64,000 bases of DNA from Heterobilharzia americana (GCA_944470555.2 OX104127.1:144561787-144625786), one strand, 5' to 3'. Positions 1 to 11,337 are shown, counted from the first letter of the stretch. A program made the numbers and translations. Notes: generated from the sequence alone by a model not told the origin.

Positions 1-60
1 ACTTAATGGTTCTCCAACTTATATCAGTCTGTGATGAATGTCAACTTGGAAACAAATAAC
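1..60 (+). repeat. SINE-2 3' tail fragment
   Basis: The stretch from the window edge matches the 3' end of the SINE-2 family described at 8930-9190 and 12766-13012: a 'ggttctccaact..tatcagtctgtgatgaat..caacttgg' module. Only the tail is inside the window; body and ribozyme, if present, lie outside it. Confidence 0.6.
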
Positions 61-1185
61 ATGTTGAAAGCCAGAACTGACTCATATCATTACTGGGTAA
101 ATCACCTAATTATACTAAATTGTATTCCTTATAACTTGAAGGTTAAATACTATGACAAATTTTCAACTTTGAGATGGCATTGCTATGCAACATTTGTAAT
201 GCAAATTCATATAAATTGATGAGGTAACTTAAACTGATGGAGACAATAACAAAATCTTAGCAGAAACAACCGATCATACTCAAGTTCATCAAAATAAGCT
301 ACTAAGCCACTTGTGGAGAAGACCTCATAGCTCACTTCTTTCTAAAGTTTGTGCCTGTGATGTTGTGTAGAGTGACAATGAAAGCTTCACGGTTAGATTG
401 AATGACCCAGAGAAGAAAACACCATCAAAAGATGAATAAATTCTTGACTCTTTTGAGCAAATAAATTTAATTATAGACACTTTAAGAGAATTTTAACCCT
501 GTATGACAGTCAATTATTTGATCGTAGAAGTTCAAGGAATATCATCGGTATGCACCTGTTTCTGAATCTGGGATCACTACACAGATCAAAGAGTGTATAA
601 TAGGATCATATAAATATTTAAAGCTTAACTGCAGCCAGTAGTCGTCTGATTGATATTGATAAGTGATGAAGCTATTTAAAAAGTAATCTTCACCATCGAA
701 TTAGATGGTGACTGACTTCTAGCTGGTAGATGTACTGTACTATATAAGCTAAGTTTCGTGAATCTTTATTTAAGTTTCGTACAGATCAGCTTTGAAAACA
801 AAAAAAGTAGATGTACTTTTCTTGTGAATTTTACTGGAACTGTAGAACATTAACCATCGAACTCTGATTTAGTACCTTAATGGTAACATGTGTATCATAA
901 AATCTTGACTTGTTGGGTAGCATCCGGGTAAGAATGAAGGATTTGAACGGTGAGAGAGGTGTTGAAGAAGCAATATGAAACAGTAATCCTGGACATTCTG
1001 ATTCTTACTAGTTATTCAGTTGACCTTGATTGGAGATTAAAACTATTTTCAAACCAATCAGGTTCTCGAAACCATTAATCTTAACAGAAAAGTTCAGCTG
1101 TATATAGTATGCCGCATAAACAAATAAGTTTCACTGTCTGTTAACTACAAGCATTTCAGTAAATGGCAATAACAAATACCCGTTG
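61..1185. other. No recognisable gene
   Basis: AT-rich sequence with stops in all frames. I recognise no coding or repeat signature. The only open frames are short and have no family features. Confidence 0.5.
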
Positions 1186-1375
1186 TACAAGAGATGGACG
1201 TCGCATATCCATGGCCAAGTGGATAACGCTCGAGCTTTTGAAACAATGAGCATGAGATTCGACTCTCAGAGGAGACGGCATCACTCACTGGGGTGCAGGT
1301 ACATCCAGATGACGGGTGAGTCCCAAATAGGACGAAACACATGTCCTGGATTCCCTTGCTAGTCACAACCGAGTA
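1186..1375 (+). mobile_element. Sm-alpha-type SINE (tRNA head plus hammerhead)
   Basis: The head reads like a tRNA Pol III promoter: an A-box-like segment around 1213-1230 (ggccaagtggataacgc) and a B-box-like segment around 1254-1266 (gagattcgactctc). Then come the family marker 'cactcactggggtgcagg' and a hammerhead-type module with 'gtcccaaataggacgaaac'. This order is typical of the schistosome Sm-alpha SINE. It ends near 'agtcacaaccgagtaaatt'. The copy is diverged. Confidence 0.75.
1303..1352 (+). ncRNA. Degenerate hammerhead ribozyme (Sm-alpha)
   Basis: Stem I strands atccag (1303-1308) and ctggat pair. Stem II gtcc..ggac is perfect, GAAAC is intact and a gtc cleavage triplet precedes stem I. 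The first core strand, expected CTGANGA, reads atgacgggtga with extra bases, so this copy is probably inactive. Confidence 0.6.
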
Positions 1376-1559
1376 AATTAACTGATAAATTGTTTGTATA
1401 AGTAGTAAGATCAGATTTTACGGTGTAAAGAGAATAAAAATCAACTTTTTAAAGTTTGCACCAATAATTTTCAGAATGATCAAGTAGCTAGCAATTTATT
1501 AAGTGTAACATCTCCCTTCGAAAGTTTCAAGCCAAATTGCTGCATAGTGCTCAATGGTG

Positions 1560-1868
1560 ACGTACTTCGTGATGGAAATGCTGAAGTTCTAATGAGAAGC
1601 CGTGACTTGAGGGGTCAACCAGTTGAAGGCGAAGTGGATGCCAACTGAAGACCATATTACGAATTGACAGAAGTAGGAAACTATGAACCATTGAACTCCA
1701 CTCCAGTGTCTGGACGGTTAACGCGTTCGCTGAGGGACCTGGAGGTCATGAGTTTGATCCTACTCTGGATCTTGGGTACGTTTCGCTGAGGACTGTCAAA
1801 CTAAGACGAAACAGTTATCCAGTCTTCCCAACTGATGTCTGTTCAGGAGGAATACTACCTAGAAATAA
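1560..1868 (+). mobile_element. SINE-2 element with upstream extension
   Basis: The body starts near 1695 with an A-box-like 'gacggttaacgcgttcgc' and a B-box-like 'gagtttgatcc'. It continues through a ribozyme-like module (ctgagga at 1786-1792, then gacgaaacagttatccagtc) to the tail 'ccaactgatgtctgttcaggaggaatactacct'. The upstream 130 bp (gagaagccgtgac..ggggtcaaccag; gaattgacagaagtagg) recurs next to SINE-2 copies at 12660-12800 and 47150-47280 and seems to belong to the element. The hammerhead core strands are intact, but stem I does not pair well. Confidence 0.65.
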
Positions 1869-1974
1869 AAAGATCCCTATCAAACCTCATACTGAAAATC
1901 TCTTAGCAGATATTTCTGGAAAGATGATTCTTTCTCAAGTTATTGAAATCATTTTTGAACTTAAATATAATTTT

Positions 1975-2135
1975 AATGCTAAAATATGCTGGTAGAGCAC
2001 GGGGCCGGAAACCCAGTGATTGCTGATGCGAATCCCGCCGTGGTTCAAATTTTTTTTCTCCTCCAGTCATCATCCAATATCACTACTTCCTTGCCAAACT
2101 ATGACCCTCTCAGATAGTGAAAATAATAAGCTAAA
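1975..2135 (+). mobile_element. tRNA-derived SINE, family B
   Basis: A-box-like 'ctggtagagcacgggg' is followed by 'ggaaaccc', a B-box-like 'gtggttcaaattt' and a body 'ccagtcatcatccaatatcac..gccaaactatgaccctctcagatagtg'. The reverse complement of 34565-34745 aligns along the full length. Other copies are at 18930-19115, 34895-34945 and 45955-46036. The tRNA ancestry is inferred from box spacing; the exact tRNA is not assigned. Confidence 0.6.
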
Positions 2136-3604
2136 ATAGACATCACTTTTAATCTAATCGTCTTGAATTCACTTCATCAAAATATTCCACTCTTATCTCC
2201 ATGACTACTATTTTGTATTTTGTTGCCTAGCCTGTTCCCCTTTCTTTTAGTATTTTCACATCCCAAAATCAGACTACATCAGTTTTTATTGTTGTTGTTG
2301 TTATTGACCTTGAGAAATGTCACACACGACGAAGAATTGTTCATCAGACCTATTTTTGGGAAAGAATTATATCTAAAGAAAATGTTCACAATGGACATAT
2401 TTTGTTTAGTTTTTTTCCTAAAAGAAGCTTTTATCTATGGTTTAAGGTTTTTGTTGGTCCCTAGTTTCGTCTTAACTTATGAAAGAGATTACACTTTTCT
2501 TGAAGACAAGTTACTTCTGAAACCTTGATTTATCTACCTGTTTAACTATTCCAATAGATTTCCTCCTACTACCAATCATGTTTATTGAGAAGTATTTGCA
2601 GTCAGTTGATCCACATTCTGTGAAGTTGTGTCTTCATGCATTTGGATATCCATACTTCAAGTCAACCTTCCTGTGTTTGGTTTATTGTCTGGTATGGGAG
2701 ATTATAAATGGTTACTTAGTTGTTTGATACTTAGTGAAAAGAGGCTAGATTTTGCAGAGATGCAAGCTTGAACTAACTCGTCAGGATTCTTTGGTTGCCT
2801 ATTAACTTTTCTATCATTTCATATCAACTGTTCTACACTAGATATATGTAACCACTTCATTTCACCTCTTGTTTGTTTGTTTTTTATGTGAGTAACTGTT
2901 TTAATTCATCACACATAAGATAGATAATGAGGTTAAAGTCAGTTTATCAGTCTTTCTTTGGACGTTCCTAAGCCAAGTACAGTTAGTCGATAATTTTATT
3001 CCCTTCAGCATGAACTACTTGATTGCATTGCATTTATTTACTTTTATCAAGTGATCAGCTTAAAGCCAGTTCTTAATCAACTATAGGTCTCATGACAAAA
3101 TGAGGCATGAATACTTTTTTCTACTGCATTATTATGAAAGTTAGATGCGAATCGGTTGACGTAATAATACAGAGGGAACTATACGACTTCATGTATGCGT
3201 ATGATAGATTTAACAAATCGAGAAGTTGTAGTTGAAGTTGGCACTATTTCTTCAAAAATCCATTCACTGCCAGTATATACATCAATCTATTTTAAAATAA
3301 GGGAGAATAAGCAACATTTTAGATATGTTTCCTTCTTACCCCTGAATGTAATTCTTAAATATTCCACGTCAATGAGTTCCCTTGCTTGTGATAGAAATAC
3401 TTCAAAATAAAATGTTGATAATGAACACTTTCAAGAAGAGAAAAAAGAAATATAAGACGAGAATAATGACATTAGGTTTGCTGAAAGACTGTCACGTAAA
3501 ATTATCAAACCATACCAGATTATAACATAGGGTATATGGGATAGCATTTTTTGGAAGTTTTAGTTTAGCCCTCTATCCGTTCTTGTTACATTAGAGATAA
3601 TGAA

Positions 3605-3606
<2 letters not shown>
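2136..3606. other. No recognisable gene
   Basis: Includes a 102-codon open frame at 2220-2528 that starts with a non-ATG codon, is hydrophobic and low in complexity, and shows no domain. I do not call it a gene. The rest is AT-rich sequence in which I recognise nothing. Confidence 0.5.

Positions 3607-3691
<85 letters not shown>
3607..3691. repeat. (AT)n microsatellite
   Basis: Uninterrupted AT dinucleotide array of about 85 bp. Confidence 0.97.
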
Positions 3692-3692
<1 letters not shown>

Positions 3693-4239
3693 CATAGCGT
3701 GCATACGTATTATCTTAGTTTTTGGACAATCAATCGAATATATAACTCAATTTGATTAGATGTGTACATAAACAATCTTCATCATGAAATGATGAGTCAC
3801 AGATTTTCGAAAAAGAATATTGGATTAGTAATAATAATGATAATAATACATTTAAGACTAATTTGAAAGGAGAAATATTCACAACAGAAACTTGAAAAGA
3901 ATTATTATTAATCAGAAGGAATACACGAAAGATAGTATATCTAATAATATAAAAGTTCATACGTTTGGTCTGTTATACTAAGGATGATATATTCATTTGA
4001 AGTGAGATATATGGTTTTCATATAAAATTTGATTATTACCAAAAGTAGAAACGAACATATTTTTTTGGTGAAAGATACTACTAGTGGACATCTGCAGAAA
4101 TTATTGACCGCTCAGGCTGAACTGTAGTATTCCTCCAGCCTTTTTCAACTGCCCAACTGTGGTGCCAACAAGGTCTCCGCTGGAAACCAATCAGCTGAGG
4201 TCATCAAGTGTGATTTCTGACACTAAATTGTCATAAATT
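3692..4239. other. No recognisable gene
   Basis: AT-rich; no coding frame or known repeat recognised. The last 150 bp may belong to the inverted-repeat element that follows. Confidence 0.45.
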
Positions 4240-4450
4240 AGCGAAATATACTACTACTGAGCAACTTGAGTAGTCAGAAACCACTCCAGCTGACCTGCAG
4301 GTTTCCCTAATAAGATCAGAGTGATCTAACCACTGGATGGCCGTTTCGTTCGTTCGATGTGAGGCTCATCAGCTGTGTGCGCGGATAAGTACTGCAGACC
4401 AATCTCATTGGTTTCGAACTACTCAAGTTATTCAGTGGCAATATACTTCA
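4240..4450. mobile_element. MITE-like element with terminal inverted repeats
   Basis: The left end (about 4242-4281; key parts 'gcaacttgagtagt' and 'cagaaacc') is complementary to the right end (about 4410-4448; 'ggtttcgaactactcaagtt'), some 38 bp with a few mismatches. There is no ORF. A second copy, with a well preserved left end, lies at 20242-20515. A short non-autonomous DNA transposon or foldback element is the simplest reading; target-site duplications were not resolved. Confidence 0.5.
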
Positions 4451-4924
4451 CTACTTCATGACATTTTTTTTCCAGGGATCACATATACACTGTGATCTTG
4501 GCTGTGGATGGTTTCTAAAGTAAATTCTTTTGACACCACAGTTGGAAGGTCGTGAAGTTAGTCACCTGTGGAAAATATCAGCGTGGACCATTTTGCAAGT
4601 TGACCTTACGAGGATGTTTGAATTCCTAAACTCTAACTGTTCGACGATCAGTTCCATCGTTATAGTTTTGGAAAGTACGGTAGTGTTATTTCATTAGGCT
4701 AACACATTAAGCGTAAAAAAAATGGAAAAATTTATTGATATGAAATGCATTCAATCAGAATTCTAGTACTTAGATCATTCAGTGTTCATTTTACCTTCTT
4801 GAAGTAATATACGTGATGGTGTCTCCCATAAACTTGCTTGTTCATCACCTGTTGACAGATTATCTGATTTTATTGATGCCTTTATGAAAATATACTTGAA
4901 TCAGTATGTTTTACTATCAGCTAG

Positions 4925-5075
4925 TAAATAAATCACTTTGAAGGAGTGAGTACTAGGTTCGAGTCCCCGTGGGAACAATACCGCTCACTGGGGTGTAAGT
5001 ACATCCAGCTAACGAGTCCCAAATAGGATGCGAGTCTTGAATTCCACTGGTAATCATCAAATAAACTATAAAACT
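4925..5075 (+). mobile_element. Sm-alpha-type SINE, truncated
   Basis: B-box-like 'aggttcgagtccccg' (4954-4969), the marker 'ctcactggggtgtaagtacatccag', then 'gtcccaaataggat' and 'gaattccactggtaatcatc'. The A-box half is not clear. In the hammerhead module the core is ctaacga and the GAAAC strand is deleted (ggatgcgagtc), so the ribozyme is dead. Confidence 0.65.
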
Positions 5076-6005
5076 ACAGTGAATTTGTACAGATATGAAT
5101 GCTTAACAAGATGCTGAAGTTGTTGTTTACAAGATCCTTCTGTATATAGTGAAACTTATTGACAAGTGAGTGTAGGAAATGTCAAATACATTGCTCACTC
5201 ACTATTGCATTAATTTACTTACAGATTCATCAGTCATTTGTTTTGGCTATGCTATAACCACGAAACTGTGGTCTTCTTGGATTTTCCGTGTTTGTACATT
5301 GACTTGATCATTCATATGTAGGCAAATTAATCTCCTTAGCCACGTCAAACTGAATGAATAACCTTCCAAATATCCATGTTTTGTCCTTCTTTTCCAGGAA
5401 CAACGTTTAATCTTCTGGGAATTCGTCTATTGAAGCGATAATAACATTTCAAGGAGGAAACCTGTAGTGGAATTTGTAGTTTGACTTTCATGTAAAGTTT
5501 ACTACTGAAATTTATCTTTAAGTTAGACAGAACAGTGACTGAGGTGGGAACACTGTTTATCCTTATTAGTTCTGGTAAGTGACTTTTCAAACCTAAACAT
5601 TATTGTTTTTGCACGTGAATTTGGAAAAGATCTAAGTAAACTAAAATGGGTAAAAATTTATGAACCTAGGAGGATAGATTCGAAGGTTTGTGTCCAAGGC
5701 TTAGACGCGTTAGACTTCCTTTTTAGAGAGAACTTCATAATAAAATACTCCGAGTAGTATAATTTAAAATTGGTTGTGTCAAGAACCAAGGCAGTTCAAT
5801 ACTTTTTCGTCACCGGCTTTAAGAGGCTTTCTCAAAAATCACGACAAAAGCCTTTATCATTATGGTCACTAATGTCGAAGATAATGGTGAACACCTACCA
5901 ATGATATTCAACACCCATATTTAGTGGACTCTGGTTAGCTTAAAAATGTGGACTATTAAATTCTGAACTAGTAAATGAATGACAATAGGCTCTAGACTAG
6001 CCACA
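5076..6005. other. No recognisable gene
   Basis: An 81-codon open frame on the minus strand (5345-5590) has no recognisable domain and no supporting splice or start context. Otherwise unremarkable AT-rich sequence. Confidence 0.45.
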
Positions 6006-6009
6006 ATAG

Positions 6010-6215
6010 TCTTTACAAAGTACGGGTTGCACTCAGCTGCCGAGTAGCAGATTAGAACGAAACAGATGTTTAATTCCCCCCCCCCCTAGGTAGCTTTTGA
6101 GCTATACCGCTTGTTACGGAAAGTGAAGAGAATTTGATCAGCACTTAGGACTGGACAATATGAAATTGGTTGCCCTCCAGTTACCAGTCAATAAACAGCA
6201 TTTGTAATATGACTT
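6010..6215. repeat. SINE-2 remnant, poly-C tract and family D remnant
   Basis: About 6028-6072 is a decayed SINE-2 ribozyme segment (gcactcagctgccgag..attagaacgaaacagatg). An 11-bp C tract follows at 6076-6086. Then comes part of the family D repeat in the orientation of 11760-11995 (gatcagcacttaggactgg; ggttgccctccagttaccag). Confidence 0.5.
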
Positions 6216-6428
6216 AGATAAGATGGAGCTCACTTATTTTAGCTCAACCTTGATATTTTGTCTATCATAGCTGTTTGTCACTGACAAGAGTAGTCACTGG
6301 ATAAAAGTGCCCTTTGAAATGCGACTGGGAGCGAGAATGATTTTGAACGCAAACATGATAACAGTAGCTTGGTTAGATTTATCCATATGACAGTAAAGTT
6401 GTATAGTCCTTCCAGTCACCTTCATAAG

Positions 6429-6700
6429 TTGATATTCACTACGGACTAACATCAGGTGGGGAACCGTAGAAAACCTGGGAGCACTGGGTAACTGTATCGT
6501 CCCAGTATGCGACTCTTTAACAATGTACACCTATGACCCCACACCACCAGGGGTCGAACCCAGTACGTTCAGGTTCCATGACAGGCAAGTAATCATTGGG
6601 TCACTGTGTTAGAGTCCAACAGTCCAAAATTTCCCACTTCCATCAGTTCCAGATATAGCGTGACCTACGTCCGATGCCGTCGTTGACTACTTGTCCTCGC
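6429..6700 (-). mobile_element. SINE-2 element (minus strand)
   Basis: Read on the minus strand: the extension with 'gaactgatggaagtgg', a B-box-like 'ctgggttcgacccc', a ribozyme-like module (ttaaaga; gtcgcatactgggac; gatac; cagtgc) and the tail 'ccacctgatgttagtccgtag'. Core positions are mutated in both strands, so no ribozyme activity is expected. Confidence 0.65.
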
Positions 6701-6800
6701 ATCCAACTTGATTTGTTCCACATCAAAGGTTCTCCAACTGATATCAGTCTGTGATGAATACCAACATGAAATCAATAAATTCCCAAAAACTCTTGAACTG
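6700..6800 (+). repeat. SINE-2 tail fragment
   Basis: Matches the 3' tail of SINE-2: 'ggttctccaactgatatcag', 'tctgtgatgaataccaac' and an A-rich 'aatcaataaattccc' end. It lies directly next to the minus-strand copy at 6429-6700, so the pair is tail-bearing and inverted. Confidence 0.6.
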
Positions 6801-7435
6801 AATTATGCTTTCGTTGTTTGCCTGTCCCAGTTATCTTTAAGGAAAATGCGACTGTACGCGGTTACTTTTTTAGCCTTATTTTCTTATAATTCGTAAAACG
6901 CTTTAAAAGGCAGGGAAAGGGTTGTCCTTAAACAGTGAAACACAAATTGAGATTTTTATTTCAAGATTGGTAGTTGTGTTATCGCTTATGATATTGGTGA
7001 CCGTAATACGATACAGATGTCTGTTACAACTAAAAAACTAACATTCGACATATTTTTTGACATAGAACCTTGATCAAATGATTTTTGACTCATTGGAGTT
7101 TGTTTAGATTTTTCCTTCTGTTGACTACATCATTGTTGGTCAAGGCAGTCGATAGTATTTGAAGTTTTGTGTCACGTAAAGTAGTTTTCAAAAGGCATGG
7201 TGTATTTCAACCATTTTTATCTGAGATCTCATGTTTCCAAATAGGCTGCCAAAATTATTAGTCATCTTGGCTACGGTTAGACTTGATCAAAGATGAAGAT
7301 GAGTATTTGAACGCATCCTCGTCAACTATGAACTGAATGGTTTAAAAAAGCTTGGATACCTAGTAAGTATGGTTCATCGTATAAGGTATATTTTATTTAT
7401 ATAATCCCTGAACCATTAGAAGACGACTTGTTAAG
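6801..7435. other. No recognisable gene
   Basis: No coding frame or repeat recognised. AT-rich. Confidence 0.45.
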
Positions 7436-7439
7436 TGTC

Positions 7440-7770
7440 ACTGAAAGCTAATTTGACTTGCAAAAGAGAAATAAAAATGATGAAACAAAGGTTAGCTTGG
7501 ATGTTGTTTCTGTGTATACACACGTTCCGGTTGGTGAAGGGACATAAGTTTGTAGATCTTTGTTAGAATCTGATACTTCCTTATCACTTAGATGAAATAT
7601 TTCCATCAATAAAATTTGAGATGGCATGAAATTATGTTTGGCCCCAACCTATTTTCCGTTCCGAGGAATCGCTAGGGCTGTAATGGACAGACCTGTCTCA
7701 TTTATTGTAGCCAATCTCACCAACAGAGCATTACGCAGTACTGTGTAACGGTCCAAGTTGCAATACCTCA
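7440..7770 (+). pseudogene. Penelope-like element RT remnant
   Basis: Conceptual translation in shifting frames gives a LDVVSVYTHVPVGEG-like segment (7497-7545) and then a VMDRPVSFIVANL-like segment (about 7680-7722). These resemble the RT blocks of Penelope-like elements before the catalytic YxDD region. Several stops and frame changes. It abuts a minus-strand LINE fragment, and a second Penelope RT piece follows at 8335-8570. Confidence 0.5.
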
Positions 7771-7774
7771 TATT

Positions 7775-8330
7775 AGCTCATCGAGTACCAAGGCAATAAA
7801 ATGGAAGATGGAAAATCTTTCAAAGGAAGTAGAAGTAGAAAGTAATGAAAGAGAGGAAGGGAGAACGAGAAGATAATAAGATTAGGTATGGCGGTTAATG
7901 TGAGGATAATATGCTTATGAATTTGCTCCACTAACATTGGTTCTGAGTCATATTGCCTAGAGTCTCCAACCATTAGTTTCTCTTGTCCTGCGGACCCCAA
8001 CCACCTACTCTGCATTGCCCTACATGTCTCGAACGAACAGTAAAGGACTTCATGCATTGATGCCATGCTTTAGTCTGGCCTCCCCGAGTCATTTTCCAGC
8101 CTGAACCTACTTCGGCCAACATTGTGCGACGAGGTAGATGGTGGTCAGGCATCAGTTACACATGTCCCAGCCATCTCAATCCATGAAGGTTCGCAACAGC
8201 ATCAACTAAATTACGTCTCCTGCTCAAAACTCCACGCCTGACTTCTGCGTTGCTCGTGTGGTGACACCTCGAAACTTGCCCTGTACTACGACGGCAGCTG
8301 TAGTCAAACACCTGAAGCTTTCTCATGCCT
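7775..8330 (-). pseudogene. LINE-2 3' end fragment (RT C-terminus)
   Basis: Read on the minus strand it gives the C-terminal signature common to one trematode LINE group: FDYRCRRSTG-like, [41 protein letters not shown] and then WLETLGNMTQNQ. The same region occurs in the fragments at 14650-16060 and 44320-45060. Frameshifted and 5'-truncated. Flanked on both sides by Penelope RT pieces on the plus strand, which suggests nested insertion. Confidence 0.6.
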
Positions 8331-8334
8331 TCTA

Positions 8335-8570
8335 ACTTTAATGGTCACATTTCACATACATGGAGTAGAACAGAGCAGACTGTAGCTGTAACTAATCTAA
8401 TCATGTCCAAACTGAAATCAGACCTATTTAGGCAACACAATTTAAAGCCAAGAATATATTGGAGGTATATTGATGAGACGTTTGTGATAACCGAAAGACA
8501 AGATCTAGAAAATCTTTCGAAATATCTTAACAGCCACTTCAATTCCATAAAATCCACTCACTGAACTAGA
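8335..8570 (+). pseudogene. Penelope-like element RT remnant (catalytic region)
   Basis: An open stretch of 79 codons includes KPRIYWRYIDETFVI, which corresponds to the W-R-Y-V-D-D-T-F catalytic block of Penelope-like RTs. The second catalytic Asp is replaced by Glu (IDET). ENLSKYLNSHFNSI follows, as expected after motif C. The preceding segment (TVAVTNLIMSKL) overlaps in family position with the end of the 7440-7770 piece, so the two may be separate copies. Confidence 0.65.
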
Positions 8571-8929
8571 AGAGAAATAATACAAAATATGTGTATTTTT
8601 TTTACTTGTTCTAATGTATGACACCGAGATTATACAAGTAAAATACGCCATGTACAATGAATGAAGATGAATATATGCAGTCACTCTTAATAAGTTCGAA
8701 GATTCCGAAAGCTAAAAGTTAATTAAGTGAAGAAATTGGTAACTTCAGTATGGTGCCCAGAATTCTGAGAAAAGTGTCTATATCTTTCAGAATTTCATCA
8801 TATTTTGCGATAAGCAGAACATGTTAACTACTGAAATTCACTTGACAACTAAACACTGCGCCTTACTGATTAGTGCTAATTAGCACGATGCATTTTTTAA
8901 CCTGCTATTAAAATATTTAGTTTTGAGGG
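8571..8929. other. No recognisable gene
   Basis: AT-rich sequence between a Penelope remnant and a SINE; nothing recognised. Confidence 0.45.
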
Positions 8930-9190
8930 AGTTGACAGAAGTTGGAAATATGGAACGTTGGATTCTGACCCAGTGGCCAGCTCAATGGTAACGTGATGGC
9001 CACGGAACATGAAGGTCACCGGTTCCATCCCCGGATGACGGGGTCGTGGATGCACACTGCTGAGGAGTTCCATACTAGGACAAAACAGCTGTCCAGTCCT
9101 CCCACGCCTCCTTCGTTTCTCCAACTGATGTCAGTCCACCATGAATAACAACTTGAATATATCCAAGTCCCCACAACTCCCTCAACACTC
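8930..9190 (+). mobile_element. SINE-2 element
   Basis: Complete-looking copy: 'ttgacagaagttggaaatatgg' leader, A-box-like 'ggccagctcaatggtaac', B-box-like 'ccggttccatcccc', hammerhead-type module (9052-9099) and the tail 'ccaactgatgtcagtccacc' ending in 'tccaagtccccacaactcc'. In the ribozyme the CTGAGGA core strand is intact, but the first base of GAAAC is changed (gacaaaac), so activity is doubtful. Confidence 0.7.
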
Positions 9191-10670
9191 AAACGAAACA
9201 GGTGTCAGTTACAATACTCGGTTTATGCATAGATCTGAGAAACTGATAGCTTTCGTAACATGAATTGTAATCTCACTTCCCAATTTTATGACAGAGTAAA
9301 AACACAGTCACATACATAAACCAACCTCATCCCAACTGCAAAAGTCTTTTATTAAAAAGTAATTAATATTGTGACAATCCGAATGAAAACAACAGAGATA
9401 AACTACTTATTCTATCACAATAATTGTCCACAGAACTTAATTGTATCAAGAAAATGAACTGCTTATTTCCCCTCTTTTCCCCTTCACATTTCCATCCTTA
9501 ACCGGATACAGATTTGTCTTATTTATTGGGACAAGTGAAATATAAATATTTTTACAGATATATCGTTGTAGTCTGTACTTCAAAGAAGAAAATGGACTGG
9601 TCATGAATGCCACCTGACTCCAGCTGAATACCTCTTTCTCTGACTCTCTCATCTCATAAACTGAATTTAAAAAACTGGTCTGCTTCAAGCATATATATGT
9701 ATGACTGTCAGTACTCAAAACAAAATAAAATGAGGTAATGGTTGAATATATCACTGAAAACAGATTGTTTTCAAGGGTATAGAAATGTTTGTGTTTCTAG
9801 ATTGTTAAGTCGAATCGCTTTCCTTTAGATGGACACTATATATGCAGGATATGGGAAAAGAACCATATTTTCTCTGCTAATTTCTTACATTTGTATCATA
9901 CAAAAGAAGACATAAGGTTTAAAACAAACTAGTTCTTTCAATCTTTTTTCATTATTTGTTAACCATGATTCTAGATATATCAATCGATAATTTATACCCT
10001 TATAACTTTGATAAAAATCCACAATCCAGGAGAATAAACATGTTCGACGTTTTATGCATATAAATGAAAGAATAACAGTTGACTGTGTAATTGGTGTAGG
10101 TAGCTTAAAACGTGAAATAAATGATTCCATTCTAACCCTGATATATATATGGAGAGATGTATGAACTGACTATTGAAATGCTTCATTAAAATCAAGTACT
10201 AGAAATGACGAGTAAAATAGGATGCTATGAAGCTGCGCGATAATGTTAAAGATTAGTCTAACTAACACTGAAATGTTTTGTAAGTGTACTAAACAACAGG
10301 CTATGGTGATTTGGTGCTCTCTGAGTTTCAATATTTTGTCATCAATGTTTCATCACCAGACTTGGTGACATCTTCAACACCAACTTCATAAAGTTCAAAG
10401 ATCGCCAAATCACCATCATCCCCTTCCTCAGGTACAAATCCTTCACATCATTTTGAAGCAGATTTAAATGAAGTTTTTGAATGAAAAGAAATACCTAAAG
10501 TAGGTAGTGTTGGTGACTTTCAACGTCTTTTGCCTGTTTGTCTGTGGAAGGTAAATGAGCATTGACAAACTACACAAAACTCGTGACTAGTGAGACAAAC
10601 CAAGTCGATGTGAGCATAAGTACTCAGCAACAGCAATACATGAAGGTTGTACTATATCTTGAACTAAGAG
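9191..10670. other. No recognisable gene
   Basis: Contains two short minus-strand open frames (9446-9754, 9885-10130) without domains. Strongly AT-rich. I see no repeat that I can name. Confidence 0.45.
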
Positions 10671-10671
10671 A

Positions 10672-10925
10672 AGTACAAAAATGTAGACCATTGAATTCTG
10701 ACCCAACACCTGAATATTAACATGCTCACCGTGGAACCTGAAGGGTCCTACGTTCGATCCCTGAAAATGTCATGAGTGCGCACTGCCGAGAAGTCGCATA
10801 CTAGGATGAAAAAGCTGTCTAGTCCTCTCCAGGCCACCAATGGTTCTCCAGCTGACGTCAATCCGTGATAAATATCACTTCCAAATCAATAAAATCCCCA
10901 CAAACCTTCAGATAGAATACAGACG
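10672..10925 (+). mobile_element. SINE-2 element
   Basis: Leader 'gtagaccattgaattctgac', B-box-like 'ctacgttcgatccc' (10749-10761), hammerhead-type module at 10778-10826, tail 'ggttctccagctgacgtcaa' and 'aatcaataaaatccccaca'. The core is mutated (ccgagaa for CTGANGA), while the stem II and stem I partners are recognisable. Confidence 0.65.
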
Positions 10926-11335
10926 TTTGCTCAAAGGCACCACTTATAATACACTCGCTTTTCAATGGTTTATTTTCTTTGCTGCTTCATCACAATGAAG
11001 CGAGTGCTTTCGCTTACTGGAATGATTGTTGTCAAATATTAGTAACAGTATATAACACATATATATCATAATGGTTTGCATCAATAAATAAACGTCATTT
11101 AGAAAAATCATTATTCATAGTAACCTCTCAAAACATATTTCCAACAAACTCAGTTATTCGCTTTACATATTTAATGAGAAAGTGTTTAGTAGTCAAAATG
11201 TCAGCTTAAATATTCTGTTAAGTGTGATCACAATAACTTCTAGGGATTAGTCAAAGTCTGCACGATCTTAGGCATCAGAATTTAGTAAGGAGACGTTTAT
11301 CATTTCATTTAGCTCTACTTTTGGTATGCTACTGA
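10926..11335. other. No recognisable gene
   Basis: Nothing recognised beyond AT-rich sequence. Confidence 0.4.
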
Positions 11336-11337
11336 AA

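Noticed and set aside
1211..1266. Functional tRNA gene (also considered at 34660-34745, 43095-43155 and 28470-28530)
   Set aside because: A and B box-like motifs are present but no cloverleaf with intact acceptor and anticodon stems was found; they are SINE heads.
2220..2528. 102-codon hydrophobic open frame
   Set aside because: No ATG at its start, low complexity, no domain, in AT-rich sequence where such frames occur by chance.
5345..5590. 81-codon minus-strand frame with a basic, exon-like composition
   Set aside because: No recognised domain, no splice borders I can defend and no neighbouring exons.
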